From contig JAMLIK010000001.1 in assembly GCA_023954195.1 (NCBI GenBank), positions 1,476,628-1,540,627 on the forward strand: DNA of 64,000 nt, written 5' to 3'. The DNA is from Xanthobacteraceae bacterium (GTDB lineage: Bacteria > Pseudomonadota > Alphaproteobacteria > Rhizobiales > Xanthobacteraceae). The notes beneath the pieces were generated by a model. The model searched no databases, had not been told where the DNA came from, and worked only from the letters and a program-made list of their open reading frames with translations. Shown here one piece after another: positions 32,573 to 42,170 of the stretch; the first letter of the stretch is position 1, and the number at the start of each line of letters is the position of its first letter. Position numbers and translations under genes: made by a program.

Positions 32573-35500
32573 CTACCAGGTGTCGATGCACGGACGCTTG
32601 CGATGGGCGCGCTTGTCCGGCGCGGGCACCGAGCGCAGGCCGACCATGATCCAGTCGCGCGTCGCCGCCGGGTCGATCACCTCGTCGATCTCCAGCACCG
32701 AGGCGATCGAGGTCGCTTTGCCGTCGGCATAGAGCTGCGCCACCTTGTCGCGATAATATTTTTCGCGCGCGACGGGATCGGCGATCGCTTCCATCTCCTT
32801 GCGGAATCCCAGCCGCACATAGCCCTCCAGCCCCATGCCGCCGAACTCGCCGGTCGGCCACGCCACGGTGAAGAACGAGGCATGGAAGCCGCCGCCGAGC
32901 ATCGATTGCGCGCCGAGCCCGTAGCCCTTGCGCAGCACGATGCCGAACAGCGGCACCGTGAGGCTCGCGCCGGTGACGAACATCCGCGCGACATGGCGCA
33001 CGATCGCGGTCTTCTCGGCCTCGGGGCCGACCATGAAGCCTGGCGTGTCGCACAGCGACACCAGCGGAATGTCGAAAGCGTCGCACAATTGCATGAAGCG
33101 CGCCGCCTTGTCGCCGGCGTCGGCATCGATCGCACCGCCGAGATGTTTCGGATTGTTGGCGATCAGGCCGAACGGCTTGCCCTCGATGCGGATGAAGGCG
33201 GTAATCATGCCGACGCCGAAATCGCGGCGGATTTCCAGCACCGAGCCTTCATCCGCGACCAGATCGATCACGCTGCGGATGTCGTAGACGCGCAGCCGGT
33301 TCTCCGGCACGGCACGGCGCAACAGCCGCTGGTCCGGCGCTTCCCAACTGGTCACCGCGCCCTGGAAATAGGACAGGTATTTTTGCGCGACGCTGGTGGC
33401 TTCCGCCTCGTCCTCGACCACAATGTCGATCACGCCGTTGGGCGCCTGGAACGACACCGGGCCGACCTCCGCCGGGTCATAGACGCCGAGGCCGCCGCCC
33501 TCGATCATCGCCGGGCCGCCCATCCCGATCGAGGCGTTTTTGGTGGCGATGATGACGTCGCAGACGCCGAGCATCGCGGCGTTGCCGGCGAAGCAATAGC
33601 CGGACACCACGCCGACCACCGGCACCAGGCCGGAGAGCTTCGCGAACTGCACGAAGGACGGGCCGTCGAGGCCGGTCATGCCGAGGCGGTCGGTGTCGCC
33701 GGGCCGCCCGCCGCCGCCCTCGGCATAGAACACCACCGGCATCCGCCACTGCTCGGCGAGGCCGAGCATGCGGTCGATCTTCTTGTGGTTCATGTGCCCT
33801 TGCGTGCCCGCCAGCACGGTGTAGTCGTAGGCGATCACCATGCAGCGCGCCTCGTGCGCGCCGAACTTGTCGGCGTTGACGGTGGCGACGCCGGTGATGA
33901 GGCCGTCGGCCGGGGTGTTCTTGATGAGATCGTCGAGCGTACGGCGCTGGCGCTGGGCCGCGACCGCCAGCGAGCCGTATTCAACGAAGGAGCCTTCATC
34001 GACCAGTTGCGCGATGTTCTCGCGGGTGGTGCGCTGGTTGGTCCTGCGTCGCCGTTCAACCGAGGCGGGCCGGTTCTCGTCGCGGGTGTTGGCATGGCGC
34101 GCCAGCACTTCGGCGAGATCGGGGCGGATGTGGTCGAGGTCGATATCCACCGCCTCCTCCGCCGCGCCGCCCTCGACGTCGGCCGGCGCGATGAACAGGA
34201 TCGCATCGCCCAGCATCAAGGTCTCGCCGCTCGCGGCCGCGATCTTGACCACCCTGCCGCCCTCGGGGGCGGCGACGAGATGCTCCATCTTCATCGATTC
34301 GATCACCACGATCTGCTGACCGGGCCGCACCAGATCGCCCTCGGCGACGTCGATGGCGACGATGGTGCCTTGCAGCGGCGCACCCACCGCGACCGATCCC
34401 TCCGGCGCGGCGACGGCGGCGGCTGTCGCGCCGCTCTGCGCAACGCCCGCGGCCTGTTCAAAGAACAGCGGCCGCGCCGGCGCTGCCGCGGCCCGCACCA
34501 GTTCGGCGATATGGGTATCGACGAAATTGGTGCTGACGCGGTTGGCGACAAAGTCCGGATGTGCCAGCACCGCCTGAATGAAAGGCGCATTGGTGCCGAC
34601 ACCCTCGACGCGGAATTCGCGCAAGGCGCGCGCGGCTTTCGCCACCGCCTCCGGCCAGCGCGCCGCCGGCGCATGCACGATCACTTTCGCCAGCAGCGAA
34701 TCGAAGGCGGCGCTGGTCCTGTATCCCGAATATCCGAACGTATCGACGCGCACGCCCGGCCCCGACGGCGGATCGAACACGGTGAGCGTGCCACCGGTCG
34801 GCGTGGTGGCGCCGCTTGCGTCCATCGTCTCCATGTTGATGCGCAATTGCACGGCATAGCCGCGCGGCGCCGGCACGGCGGCCTGCGTCAGCCCGAGCGA
34901 GGCCAGCGTCGCGCCGCCTGCGACCGCGATCTGCGCGCGCACCAGATCGACGCCGAGCACCTCCTCGGTCACGGTATGCTCGACCTGAAGGCGCGGATTG
35001 GCCTCGATGAAGGCAAACGCCGGCTCATCGCCATCGGTCGCGCCGTCCACCAGGAATTCAAACGTGCCGAGGCTGTCGTAACGCGCGGCCGCCGCCAGTT
35101 GCTTGGCGGCGTCGACGATGCGCGCGCGCAGGCTCTCGCTGAGCGACGGACTCGGCGCGACCTCGATCAGCTTCTGGTTGCGGCGCTGGATGGTGCATTC
35201 GCGCTCCCACAGATGGCTGATGTCCCCGTGCCTGTCGCCGATGATCTGCACCTCGATATGGCGCGCCTTGCGGATCAGCCGCTCGACGTAAACGCCGTCG
35301 CTGCCGAACGCCGCCTTGGCTTCCGACTGGCAGCGCGCATAGGCGTCGTCGAGCTGCGCCGCGTCCTCGACCACGCGCATGCCGCGCCCGCCGCCGCCGG
35401 CCAGCGCCTTAATCATCACCGCGGCATTCGGGCCGAGCGAGGCGAAGAACGCCTTGACCTCGTCCAGCGTGGTCGGCCCCTCGGTGCCGTCGATGATCGG

Positions 35501-35884
35501 CACGCCGCAGCGCTTCGCCAGTATCTTGGCCTCGACCTTGTCACCGAACAACTCCAGCGCCTCCGGCGACGGCCCGACAAAGACGATCCCTTCCTCCTTG
35601 CAGCGCCGCGCGAGCCGCGCGTTTTCGCTGAGGAAGCCGTAGCCCGGATGCAGCGCGTCGCAGCCGGCATCCTTCGCCGCCGCCACCACGCCATCGATGT
35701 CGAGATAAGCGCGCGCGCCCCGCCCCGGAATTTCGCGCACCTCGTCGGCGGCGCGCACATGCAGCGACAAGGCGTCGTCGGCGGGATGGATCGCAACCGA
35801 AGCGATGCCGGATTCACCGGCGGCGCGGGCGATGCGAATGGCGATCTCGCCGCGATTGGCGATCAGGAGCTTGCGAAATGACAT
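32573..35884 (-). CDS. Single-chain acyl-CoA carboxylase (biotin carboxylase-BCCP-carboxyltransferase)
   Basis: The 1103-residue protein carries all three activities. The biotin carboxylase starts LIANRGEIAIRIARAA and has AGGGGRGMRVVED. The biotinyl domain has VIESMKMEH, with the biotin Lys near residue 533. The carboxyltransferase covers about 590-1103 and includes GHMNHKKIDRMLGLAEQW and LISLCDTPGF-like VSLCDTPGFMVGPEAE. This order and length match the single-polypeptide long-chain acyl-CoA carboxylases described in Rhodopseudomonas and mycobacteria. The preferred acyl-CoA is unknown. The ATG at 35884 shares its A with the upstream lyase stop. It is last in a five-gene operon. Confidence 0.9.
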   Translation of the reverse strand: MSFRKLLIANRGEIAIRIARAAGESGIASVAIHPADDALSLHVRAADEVREIPGRGARAYLDIDGVVAAAKDAGCDALHPGYGFLSENARLARRCKEEGIVFVGPSPEALELFGDKVEAKILAKRCGVPIIDGTEGPTTLDEVKAFFASLGPNAAVMIKALAGGGGRGMRVVEDAAQLDDAYARCQSEAKAAFGSDGVYVERLIRKARHIEVQIIGDRHGDISHLWERECTIQRRNQKLIEVAPSPSLSESLRARIVDAAKQLAAAARYDSLGTFEFLVDGATDGDEPAFAFIEANPRLQVEHTVTEEVLGVDLVRAQIAVAGGATLASLGLTQAAVPAPRGYAVQLRINMETMDASGATTPTGGTLTVFDPPSGPGVRVDTFGYSGYRTSAAFDSLLAKVIVHAPAARWPEAVAKAARALREFRVEGVGTNAPFIQAVLAHPDFVANRVSTNFVDTHIAELVRAAAAPARPLFFEQAAGVAQSGATAAAVAAPEGSVAVGAPLQGTIVAIDVAEGDLVRPGQQIVVIESMKMEHLVAAPEGGRVVKIAAASGETLMLGDAILFIAPADVEGGAAEEAVDIDLDHIRPDLAEVLARHANTRDENRPASVERRRRTNQRTTRENIAQLVDEGSFVEYGSLAVAAQRQRRTLDDLIKNTPADGLITGVATVNADKFGAHEARCMVIAYDYTVLAGTQGHMNHKKIDRMLGLAEQWRMPVVFYAEGGGGRPGDTDRLGMTGLDGPSFVQFAKLSGLVPVVGVVSGYCFAGNAAMLGVCDVIIATKNASIGMGGPAMIEGGGLGVYDPAEVGPVSFQAPNGVIDIVVEDEAEATSVAQKYLSYFQGAVTSWEAPDQRLLRRAVPENRLRVYDIRSVIDLVADEGSVLEIRRDFGVGMITAFIRIEGKPFGLIANNPKHLGGAIDADAGDKAARFMQLCDAFDIPLVSLCDTPGFMVGPEAEKTAIVRHVARMFVTGASLTVPLFGIVLRKGYGLGAQSMLGGGFHASFFTVAWPTGEFGGMGLEGYVRLGFRKEMEAIADPVAREKYYRDKVAQLYADGKATSIASVLEIDEVIDPAATRDWIMVGLRSVPAPDKRAHRKRPCIDTW

Positions 35885-36789
35885 CAATGATTTCCCGTTC
35901 GAGACAAGGACAGGTCGGCGCGGGCCAATAGCCGCCGGGCCAATTTGAGATGCGGCATGTCGAGCATCCGCCCGTCAAGGCTCACCGCGCCCGCGCCCGG
36001 ATTGGCCGCGAAAGCCGCGATCACCGCCCGCGCCTGCGCGATCGCGGCCGGGCTCGGCGTAAACACGTCGTTGATGATCCCGACCTGCGCCGGATGAATC
36101 GCCATCTTGCCGGTGAAGCCGTCGCGCCGCGCCTCCTCGCATTCGCGGCGTAACCCGTCAAGGTCGCGGAAAGCGGGATAAACCGAATCGATCGGCTGCA
36201 CGCCGGCCGCCACCGCGCCGAACAGGCAAAGCGAACGCACCAGACGAAACGGCTCGATGTAGCGGCCGGCGGCGTCATGCTTCGATTCAGCGCCGATGTC
36301 GGCCGCCAAATCCTCCGCTCCCCAGGTCAGGCCGCCGAGCCGCGCGCTCGCCCCGGCGTAACTCCCGAGCTGGAAGATCGCTTTCGCGGTCTCGGTGGCC
36401 ACCACGAAAATACCGACATGGCCGGCGGCGATGCCGTGCGCCCGCTCGCGCTTCGCCAGTTGGGCATCGAGATATTCGACATCGGGGCCGCCCTCCGCCT
36501 TCGGCAGCATGACGGCGTCCGGGCGCGCCGGCATGACGGCGTCGAGATCGGCTTCGGTGAGCCCGCTGTCGCGGGCGTTGACGCGGACGATCAGGCCGGG
36601 CCGCGCGGCCGCCGCGACATGCCGGTCGAGAAAGTCGCGCGCGACGTCCCGCGCCAACGGCTTACGGTCGGCGACGACGGAATCCTCAAGGTCGAGGATC
36701 AGGGCATCGGCGCCGGCCGCCATCGCCTTGGCGAGCTTGTTTTCGGAGTCCGCGGGAACGAACAGAAACGAACGCATGAGGCCGGGCAT
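35884..36789 (-). CDS. CitE-like CoA-ester lyase (HpcH/HpaI aldolase family)
   Basis: The 301-residue TIM-barrel lyase starts MRSFLFVPADSENKLAKAM and has ALILDLEDSV, MLPKAEGGPDV and LTWGAEDLAADIGAES, all typical of citrate-lyase beta/malyl-CoA lyase proteins. Such enzymes cleave or form malyl-, methylmalyl-, citramalyl- or similar CoA esters with Mg2+. Next to a MaoC hydratase and carboxylases it may finish a branched or dicarboxylic acyl-CoA route. Which ester it uses cannot be read. Confidence 0.88.
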   Translation of the reverse strand: MPGLMRSFLFVPADSENKLAKAMAAGADALILDLEDSVVADRKPLARDVARDFLDRHVAAAARPGLIVRVNARDSGLTEADLDAVMPARPDAVMLPKAEGGPDVEYLDAQLAKRERAHGIAAGHVGIFVVATETAKAIFQLGSYAGASARLGGLTWGAEDLAADIGAESKHDAAGRYIEPFRLVRSLCLFGAVAAGVQPIDSVYPAFRDLDGLRRECEEARRDGFTGKMAIHPAQVGIINDVFTPSPAAIAQARAVIAAFAANPGAGAVSLDGRMLDMPHLKLARRLLARADLSLSRTGNH

Positions 36790-36808
36790 CCACTGGATTT
36801 GAACATTG

Positions 36809-37264
36809 TTAGCTCGCCGGCCGTTTTCGCATGAAGGCGACGCGGGTACAATTGGCGACTTCCCGGTCGTTCTGGTTGAAGGCGCGATGCCTGAACGTCA
36901 CCAGCCCGGCGTCGGGCCGCGATCCGCTGGGGCGGACCGCCTCCACCGTGGTCACCACGCGGATCGAATCGCCGTGAAACACCGGAGCCGGAAAATTGAC
37001 GTCGGTCATGCCGAGGTTGGCGATGGTGGTGCGCAGGGTGGTGTCATGCACCGATATGCCGATCATCAACCCGAGCGTGAACAGCGAATTCACCAGCGGC
37101 TTGCCGAACTCGGTGTCTGCCGCGAAATGAAAATCGATGTGCAGCGGTTGCGGATTCAGCGTCATGTTGGAGAACAGCATGTTGTCCATCTCCGTCACCG
37201 TGCGGGTGATCGGATGGTGGAACGTCTGCCCGACCGAAAACTCCTCGAACCATAGACCCGGCAC
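36809..37264 (-). CDS. MaoC-family acyl-CoA hydratase/dehydratase
   Basis: The 151-residue hot-dog protein has the hydratase pattern with NPQPLHIDFHFAADTEFGKP (Asp/His region) and SLFTLGLMIGISVHDTT. It resembles mesaconyl-CoA hydratase-like proteins that often sit with CitE lyases. It would hydrate an enoyl-CoA to the hydroxyacyl- or malyl-type ester cleaved by the adjacent lyase. It is spaced 12 and 19 bases from its operon neighbours. Confidence 0.85.
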   Translation of the reverse strand: MPGLWFEEFSVGQTFHHPITRTVTEMDNMLFSNMTLNPQPLHIDFHFAADTEFGKPLVNSLFTLGLMIGISVHDTTLRTTIANLGMTDVNFPAPVFHGDSIRVVTTVEAVRPSGSRPDAGLVTFRHRAFNQNDREVANCTRVAFMRKRPAS

Positions 37265-37276
37265 TTCGACCTCCCT

Positions 37277-39280
37277 TCAGGATTTTGCGGCTGGCGCCGG
37301 TTCGATCGCGACGATCAACTGCCCGGCGCGAACGGTCTTGCCCTTCTCCGCCGCGACTTGCGTGACACGGCCGGCGCACGCCGCCTTCAAATCGGTGAAC
37401 AGCTTCATCGATTCCAGCACGGCGACGGTCTGTCCGGCCTCCACCGCATCGCCCTCCGCCACCATGATGTCCGCCAGCAGGCCCGGCATCGTCGCGGTGA
37501 CGCTGTCGGGATCGGCGCCGTTCGCGGTCGCGGCGGTCTCCAGCGCGACCTCAGCCGTGAGACGAACCTCGAACCTGGCTTCGACCGATCGAACGCGGAT
37601 CGCGACCCGATCACCGTCGACGACGAAGGGAAAGCGATGCGTCACTTCCCCGATCCGCGCGATCAGCACGCCTTGAGCGGCCTCGGCCACGACGGCGAGA
37701 ACGCCATCGGGGTTGGAGATCGTGAACCGGTCGCCCTCCCCCGCCACCGTCATCGCCCAGGCGTCGCCCTCGCTCCTGACGGTGAGATGACTGACGCCGG
37801 CGCGGCCGCCGGGCGCGAGAACCCGAAAGCCGGACTTGCCGGACCATGGTGACTGTTGTTCCGACGAACCGCGCGCAATCCTGAGGACAAGCGCGGCCAG
37901 GCGTCGCGCCAGGGCCATGTCTTCCGGATCGAACGTCCAGCCGTTCGGCCAGTTTTCGCCAATCAGCCGGGTCGTTGCGCGCCCCCCCGCGAAATCGGCG
38001 CTGCGCAGCACGTCGCGCAGGAACGCGCGATTGGTCGCCGGCCCCAGCACGGTCAATTGCTCAAGCGCGCTCGCGAGTTGCACAATCGCTTTGTCGCGGT
38101 CGCTGCCGAATGCGATCACCTTGGCCAACAAGCTGTCGTAGTGCAACCCAACCTCGGCGCCGGTCGCGATGCCGCTGTCGATGCGCACATCGGCTGGCGG
38201 CGACCACAACTCGATCTTTCCGGCGTCGGGACGAAAGCCCTGGTCGGCGCGTTCGGCGGTGAGGCGCGCCTGGATCGCGTGGCCGCGACAGGCGATGTCG
38301 TCCTGCTTGAACGGCAGCGGCTCGCCGGCCGCGGCCCGCAACTGCCATTCGACGATGTCGAGGCCGGTGATTTCCTCCGTCACCGTGTGCTCGACCTGAA
38401 GCCGGGTGTTCATTTCGAGAAAAAAGATCTCCTCGGTCGCGGCGTCGACCATGAACTCCATGGTGCCGACCGAGTCGTAGCCGATGGCGGACGCGAGCTG
38501 GACGGCGTGGCGGTGCAGCGCCTGACGGGCCGGCGCGGAGAGGTTCGGCGCCGGCGCTTCCTCCAGCAGCTTCTGATTGTTGCGTTGAACCGAGCAATCG
38601 CGCTCGAACAGATGCACCAGATGACCGTGCTTGTCGCCGAGGATCTGCACCTCGACATGACGCGGCCGCATGATGAGTTTCTCGATCAGCAGGCGGCCGT
38701 CGCCGAACGCCGCCTCCGCCTCGCGGCGCGCCGCGATCAGCGAATCGCGCAGCGCCGTCGCCTCATGCACCGGCCGCATCCCCTTGCCGCCGCCGCCGGC
38801 CGACGCTTTGACCATCACCGGCAGGCCGATGCGCTCCGCCTCCGTCGCGAGGCGCGCGTCGCTCTGGTCGTCGCCGTCGTATCCCGGCGCAACCGGGACG
38901 CCGGCCGCGACCGCCAGACGCTTGGCTTCGATCTTGGACCCCATCGCGGCGATCGCCTCGACACGCGGGCCGACCCAGACAAGACCATGTTGCCGGCAGA
39001 GTTGCGGCAGGTCGGTGCGCTCGGACAGAAAGCCGTAGCCGGGATGAATGGCGTCCGCGCCGGCGGCGAGCGCCGCGCCGACGATGCGGTCGGCCCGAAG
39101 ATAGCTGTCGCGCGCGGGCGCCGGGCCGATCGGCACGGCGACATCGGCGAGCCCGACATGCAGGGCGTCACGATCCATGTCCGAATGGACGGCGACGGTG
39201 CGCAACCCCATGCGCTTCGCCGTGCGGATGATGCGGACGGCGATTTCGCCGCGATTGGCGATGAGAAGCGTGCGAAACAT
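37277..39280 (-). CDS. Acyl-CoA carboxylase alpha subunit, biotin-containing (methylcrotonyl-CoA type)
   Basis: The 667-residue protein has an ATP-grasp biotin carboxylase (LIANRGEIAVRIIRTAKRMG, KASAGGGGKGMRPVHE, EMNTRLQVEHTVTE). A linker follows, then a C-terminal biotinyl domain with VLESMKLF (biotin Lys near 627). Met-Lys-Leu-Phe in the biotin motif is usual for methylcrotonyl/geranyl-CoA carboxylases. It works with the beta subunit encoded 8 bases upstream. In leucine or terpenoid breakdown it would carboxylate a 3-methyl-branched enoyl-CoA; the exact substrate is inference. Confidence 0.9.
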   Translation of the reverse strand: MFRTLLIANRGEIAVRIIRTAKRMGLRTVAVHSDMDRDALHVGLADVAVPIGPAPARDSYLRADRIVGAALAAGADAIHPGYGFLSERTDLPQLCRQHGLVWVGPRVEAIAAMGSKIEAKRLAVAAGVPVAPGYDGDDQSDARLATEAERIGLPVMVKASAGGGGKGMRPVHEATALRDSLIAARREAEAAFGDGRLLIEKLIMRPRHVEVQILGDKHGHLVHLFERDCSVQRNNQKLLEEAPAPNLSAPARQALHRHAVQLASAIGYDSVGTMEFMVDAATEEIFFLEMNTRLQVEHTVTEEITGLDIVEWQLRAAAGEPLPFKQDDIACRGHAIQARLTAERADQGFRPDAGKIELWSPPADVRIDSGIATGAEVGLHYDSLLAKVIAFGSDRDKAIVQLASALEQLTVLGPATNRAFLRDVLRSADFAGGRATTRLIGENWPNGWTFDPEDMALARRLAALVLRIARGSSEQQSPWSGKSGFRVLAPGGRAGVSHLTVRSEGDAWAMTVAGEGDRFTISNPDGVLAVVAEAAQGVLIARIGEVTHRFPFVVDGDRVAIRVRSVEARFEVRLTAEVALETAATANGADPDSVTATMPGLLADIMVAEGDAVEAGQTVAVLESMKLFTDLKAACAGRVTQVAAEKGKTVRAGQLIVAIEPAPAAKS

Positions 39281-39288
39281 GCTTGGCC

Positions 39289-40842
39289 CTACATCCGGTA
39301 GACCGGTCGCGCCGCGCCGTCGCGCGGCTCGTCGGCGGCGAGCGAAAGACAGAGGCCGAGCACGTCGCGGGTCTGCGCCGGCTCGATGATGCCGTCGTCC
39401 CAGAGCCGCGCCGTGGCGTAATACGGATCGCTCTGTTCCTCGAACTGCGCGCGGGTGCGCCGGTCCAGCTCGGCGATCGCCGCGTCATTGCCGTCGCCCT
39501 TCAGGCTCTGCCGACGCAACTCAGTGACGACGGTGGCGGCGACGTCGGGGCTCATGGTGGCGATGCGCGAATTGGGCCAGGCGAACAGAAAGCGCGGCCG
39601 GAAGCCGCGCCCGCACATGCCGTAATTGCCCGCGCCATAGGAGCCGCCGATCAGCACGGTGTATTTCGGCACCCGCGCGTTGGACACCGCGTAGACCAGC
39701 TTGGCCGAATGCTTGGCGATGCCGGCGCGCTCGGCTTCGGTGCCGACCATGAAGCCGGTGATGTTCTGAAGGAACAGCAGCGGAATATGCCGCTGGTCGC
39801 ACAACTCGATGAAATGCGCGCCCTTGACCGAGGATTCCGAGAACAGCACGCCGTTGTTGGCGAGAATGCCGACGGGAAAGCCGTGGATGCGCGCGAAGCC
39901 GGTGACCAGCGACGCGCCATAGGCCGGTTTGAACTCATGCAATTCGCCGCCATCGACGATCCGCGCGATCACGGCGCGGACATCGTAGGGCTTTTTCAGA
40001 TCGACCGGCACCAGCGCGGCGATGTCGTCCGGATTGCCAAGGGGCGGCGCCGGCGCGAACGGCGGCTGCGCCGCGCGCCGCAGCGCGCCGAAACCCAGCA
40101 CGATCTCCCGCAGCTTGCCGATCGCCGCGGTTTCGTTGTCGACGACATGATCGGTGACGCCGGAGACGGTGGCGTGCATGTCCGCCCCGCCCAGCGTTTC
40201 GCCGTCGACGATCTCGTTGATGGCCGCCTTGACGATCGGCGGTCCGCCGAGATGGATGCGGCCGGTGCCGCGCACCATCACCGATTCATCGGACAGCGCC
40301 GGGATATACGCACCGCCCGCGGTGCAGCCGCCGAACACCGCCGAAATCTGCGGTATTCCGGCCGCCGACATCCGGCATTGATTGTAGAACGTGCCGCCGA
40401 AGTGGTCGCGGTCCGGAAACACGCGATCCTGCTCGGGCAGGAACGCCCCGCCGCAATCGACCAGATAGATGCAGGGCAGCCGATGCGCCTCGGCGATCTC
40501 CTGCGCCCGCAGATGCTTGCGGACGGTCTCGGCGAAGAACGAGCCGCCCTTCACGGTGGCGTCGTTGGCGATCACCATGCAGGGCGTGTCGTGCACCATG
40601 CCGATGCCGGTGACGATTCCCGCCGACGGCAATTCGCCGCCATACATCCCGTTCGCCGCCAGCGGCGACAGTTCGAGAAACGGGCTGCCGGTATCGAGCA
40701 GCAGATCGACGCGGTCGCGCACCGGAATCTTGCCGCGCGCCCGGTGACGCTCGACCAGCGCCGCGCCGCCGCCTTGCAGCGCGGCGCCGTGCCGGCTGCG
40801 CAACGCCTCGACCAGCGCCTCAAATCGCAATGCCGTCATCAT
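39289..40842 (-). CDS. Acyl-CoA carboxylase beta subunit, carboxyltransferase (methylcrotonyl-CoA type)
   Basis: The 517-residue crotonase-fold protein shows [54 protein letters not shown] and ELGGADMH-like [16 protein letters not shown]. These are characteristic of methylcrotonyl-CoA carboxylase beta subunits. The C-terminal half has [16 protein letters not shown] and [12 protein letters not shown]. The start at 40842 follows GGAGGGAGC; an extension to 40911 is not supported. It heads the operon, below a palindromic operator candidate at 40904. Confidence 0.9.
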   Translation of the reverse strand: MMTALRFEALVEALRSRHGAALQGGGAALVERHRARGKIPVRDRVDLLLDTGSPFLELSPLAANGMYGGELPSAGIVTGIGMVHDTPCMVIANDATVKGGSFFAETVRKHLRAQEIAEAHRLPCIYLVDCGGAFLPEQDRVFPDRDHFGGTFYNQCRMSAAGIPQISAVFGGCTAGGAYIPALSDESVMVRGTGRIHLGGPPIVKAAINEIVDGETLGGADMHATVSGVTDHVVDNETAAIGKLREIVLGFGALRRAAQPPFAPAPPLGNPDDIAALVPVDLKKPYDVRAVIARIVDGGELHEFKPAYGASLVTGFARIHGFPVGILANNGVLFSESSVKGAHFIELCDQRHIPLLFLQNITGFMVGTEAERAGIAKHSAKLVYAVSNARVPKYTVLIGGSYGAGNYGMCGRGFRPRFLFAWPNSRIATMSPDVAATVVTELRRQSLKGDGNDAAIAELDRRTRAQFEEQSDPYYATARLWDDGIIEPAQTRDVLGLCLSLAADEPRDGAARPVYRM

Positions 40843-40903
40843 GCTCCCTCCGGCCGGCGGATCGTCATCGGCCAGCTTGCGGTCGGTTCCGCGATGGCTT
40901 ATA

Positions 40904-40919
40904 CCTAACAACTGTTAGA
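40904..40919. promoter_or_regulatory. Operator candidate, carboxylase/acyl-CoA dehydrogenase divergent promoter
   Basis: CCTAACAACTGTTAGA contains the near-perfect palindrome CTAACA-AC-TGTTAG. It lies between the divergent starts at 40842 and 41003. It matches 12 of 16 bases of a second palindrome, CCTAACGATTGGTAGG at 48443, upstream of the operon that encodes a TetR regulator. The shared pattern suggests one regulator for both units. Confidence 0.65.
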
Positions 40920-41002
40920 TAGGGAAGCGGGAAATCCGGACGCTGTTTGGCGGGGCCGATATGGCAACCCGATCCGTCCGGATCGAGGAGGACGAGCACA
41001 AA

Positions 41003-42163
41003 ATGAACGGATCGGCGCCAATGCCATCGCCGTATTTCACGGCCGAGCACGAGATGCTGCGGGACCAGGTTCGCCGCTTCGTCGAGGAAGAAATCAAGCC
41101 GCACGGCGATGCGTGGGAGCAGCAGGGCTTCATTCCCCGCGAGGTCTTGCGGCGCATGGGCGCGCTGGGCTTTTTCGGCATCCGCTATCCAGAGGTCTAT
41201 GGCGGATCGAACATGGACACGCTGGGCAGCGTGGTGTTCGCCGAGGAACTGGGGCGCTCGACCTTCTCCGGCGTCGCCATCACCGCGCTGGTCCATACCG
41301 ACATGGCGTCGGTTCATGTGTTCAACGCCGGCAGCGAGGCGCAGAAAGCGCGATGGATGCCGAGGATCGTATCGGGCGCGGCGATCTGCGCGGTCGGCGT
41401 CACCGAGCCTGACGCGGGCTCCGACGTCAAGGGCATCCGCACCACCGCGCGCAGGACCGACGCCGGCTTCGTCTTGAACGGCGCCAAGACGTTCATCACC
41501 AACGGCGTTCATGCCGATCTCTATTGCGTCGCCGCCAAGACCGGCGAATTGTCCGGCGGCAGCAAGGCGATCACCATGTTCCTCATCGAGAAGGGGACGC
41601 CGGGCTTCCGCGTCAGCCGCGCGCTCGACAAGCACGGCTGGCGCTCCTCCGACACCGCCGAACTGGTGTTCGAGGATTGCCTGCTGCCGCACGACGCCGT
41701 GCTCGGCGAGGAAGGCAAGGGCTTCTACGCCATCATGCGCAACTTCCAGAACGAACGCACGGTGATCGGCGCGATGGCGATGGGAGAGGCCCAGGCCGCG
41801 CTCGACCTGACGGTGGCTTACCTGAAGACGCGCCGGGCGTTCGGCGCGCCGCTGTGGGACAAGCAGGGCATCCGGCAGCGGATCGCGATGCGCGCGGCAG
41901 AGGTCGAGGCCGGACGGCAACTGGTCTACGCCGCCGCGTGGGGCGACGCCCAGGGCCGCGACGTCACCCGCGAAGTCTCGATGGTGAAGGCGTATTGCGG
42001 CGAACTGGTCAACGCCGTGATGTACGATTGCCTTCAGTTCCACGGCGGCATGGGCTTCATGCGGGAAAGCGTCATCGAGCGCATGACGCGCGACGCGCGC
42101 GTCCAGTCGATCGGCGGCGGCGCCACCGAAGTCATGCTCGAAGAAGTCGCCAAGCGGCTTTGA
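41003..42163 (+). CDS. Acyl-CoA dehydrogenase
   Basis: The FAD enzyme introduces an alpha-beta double bond into an acyl-CoA. It shows AICAVGVTEPDAGSDVKGIR, GAKTFITNGVHADLYCVAAK, RAFGAPLWDKQGIRQRIAM and the C-terminal QFHGGMGFMRESVIERMTRD. At 386 residues from the start at 41003 (AGGAGG upstream) it has normal family length; ATG at 40961 would add 14 residues. It is divergent from the carboxylase operon and could supply its enoyl-CoA substrate. Chain preference is unknown. Confidence 0.9.
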   Translation: MNGSAPMPSPYFTAEHEMLRDQVRRFVEEEIKPHGDAWEQQGFIPREVLRRMGALGFFGIRYPEVYGGSNMDTLGSVVFAEELGRSTFSGVAITALVHTDMASVHVFNAGSEAQKARWMPRIVSGAAICAVGVTEPDAGSDVKGIRTTARRTDAGFVLNGAKTFITNGVHADLYCVAAKTGELSGGSKAITMFLIEKGTPGFRVSRALDKHGWRSSDTAELVFEDCLLPHDAVLGEEGKGFYAIMRNFQNERTVIGAMAMGEAQAALDLTVAYLKTRRAFGAPLWDKQGIRQRIAMRAAEVEAGRQLVYAAAWGDAQGRDVTREVSMVKAYCGELVNAVMYDCLQFHGGMGFMRESVIERMTRDARVQSIGGGATEVMLEEVAKRL

Positions 42164-42170
42164 GGGTCGC

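Noticed and set aside
32603-35881. 1092-residue + strand open frame opposite the single-chain carboxylase
   Set aside because: It is Arg/His-rich and repetitive without domain motifs, typical of the antisense of a high-GC gene.
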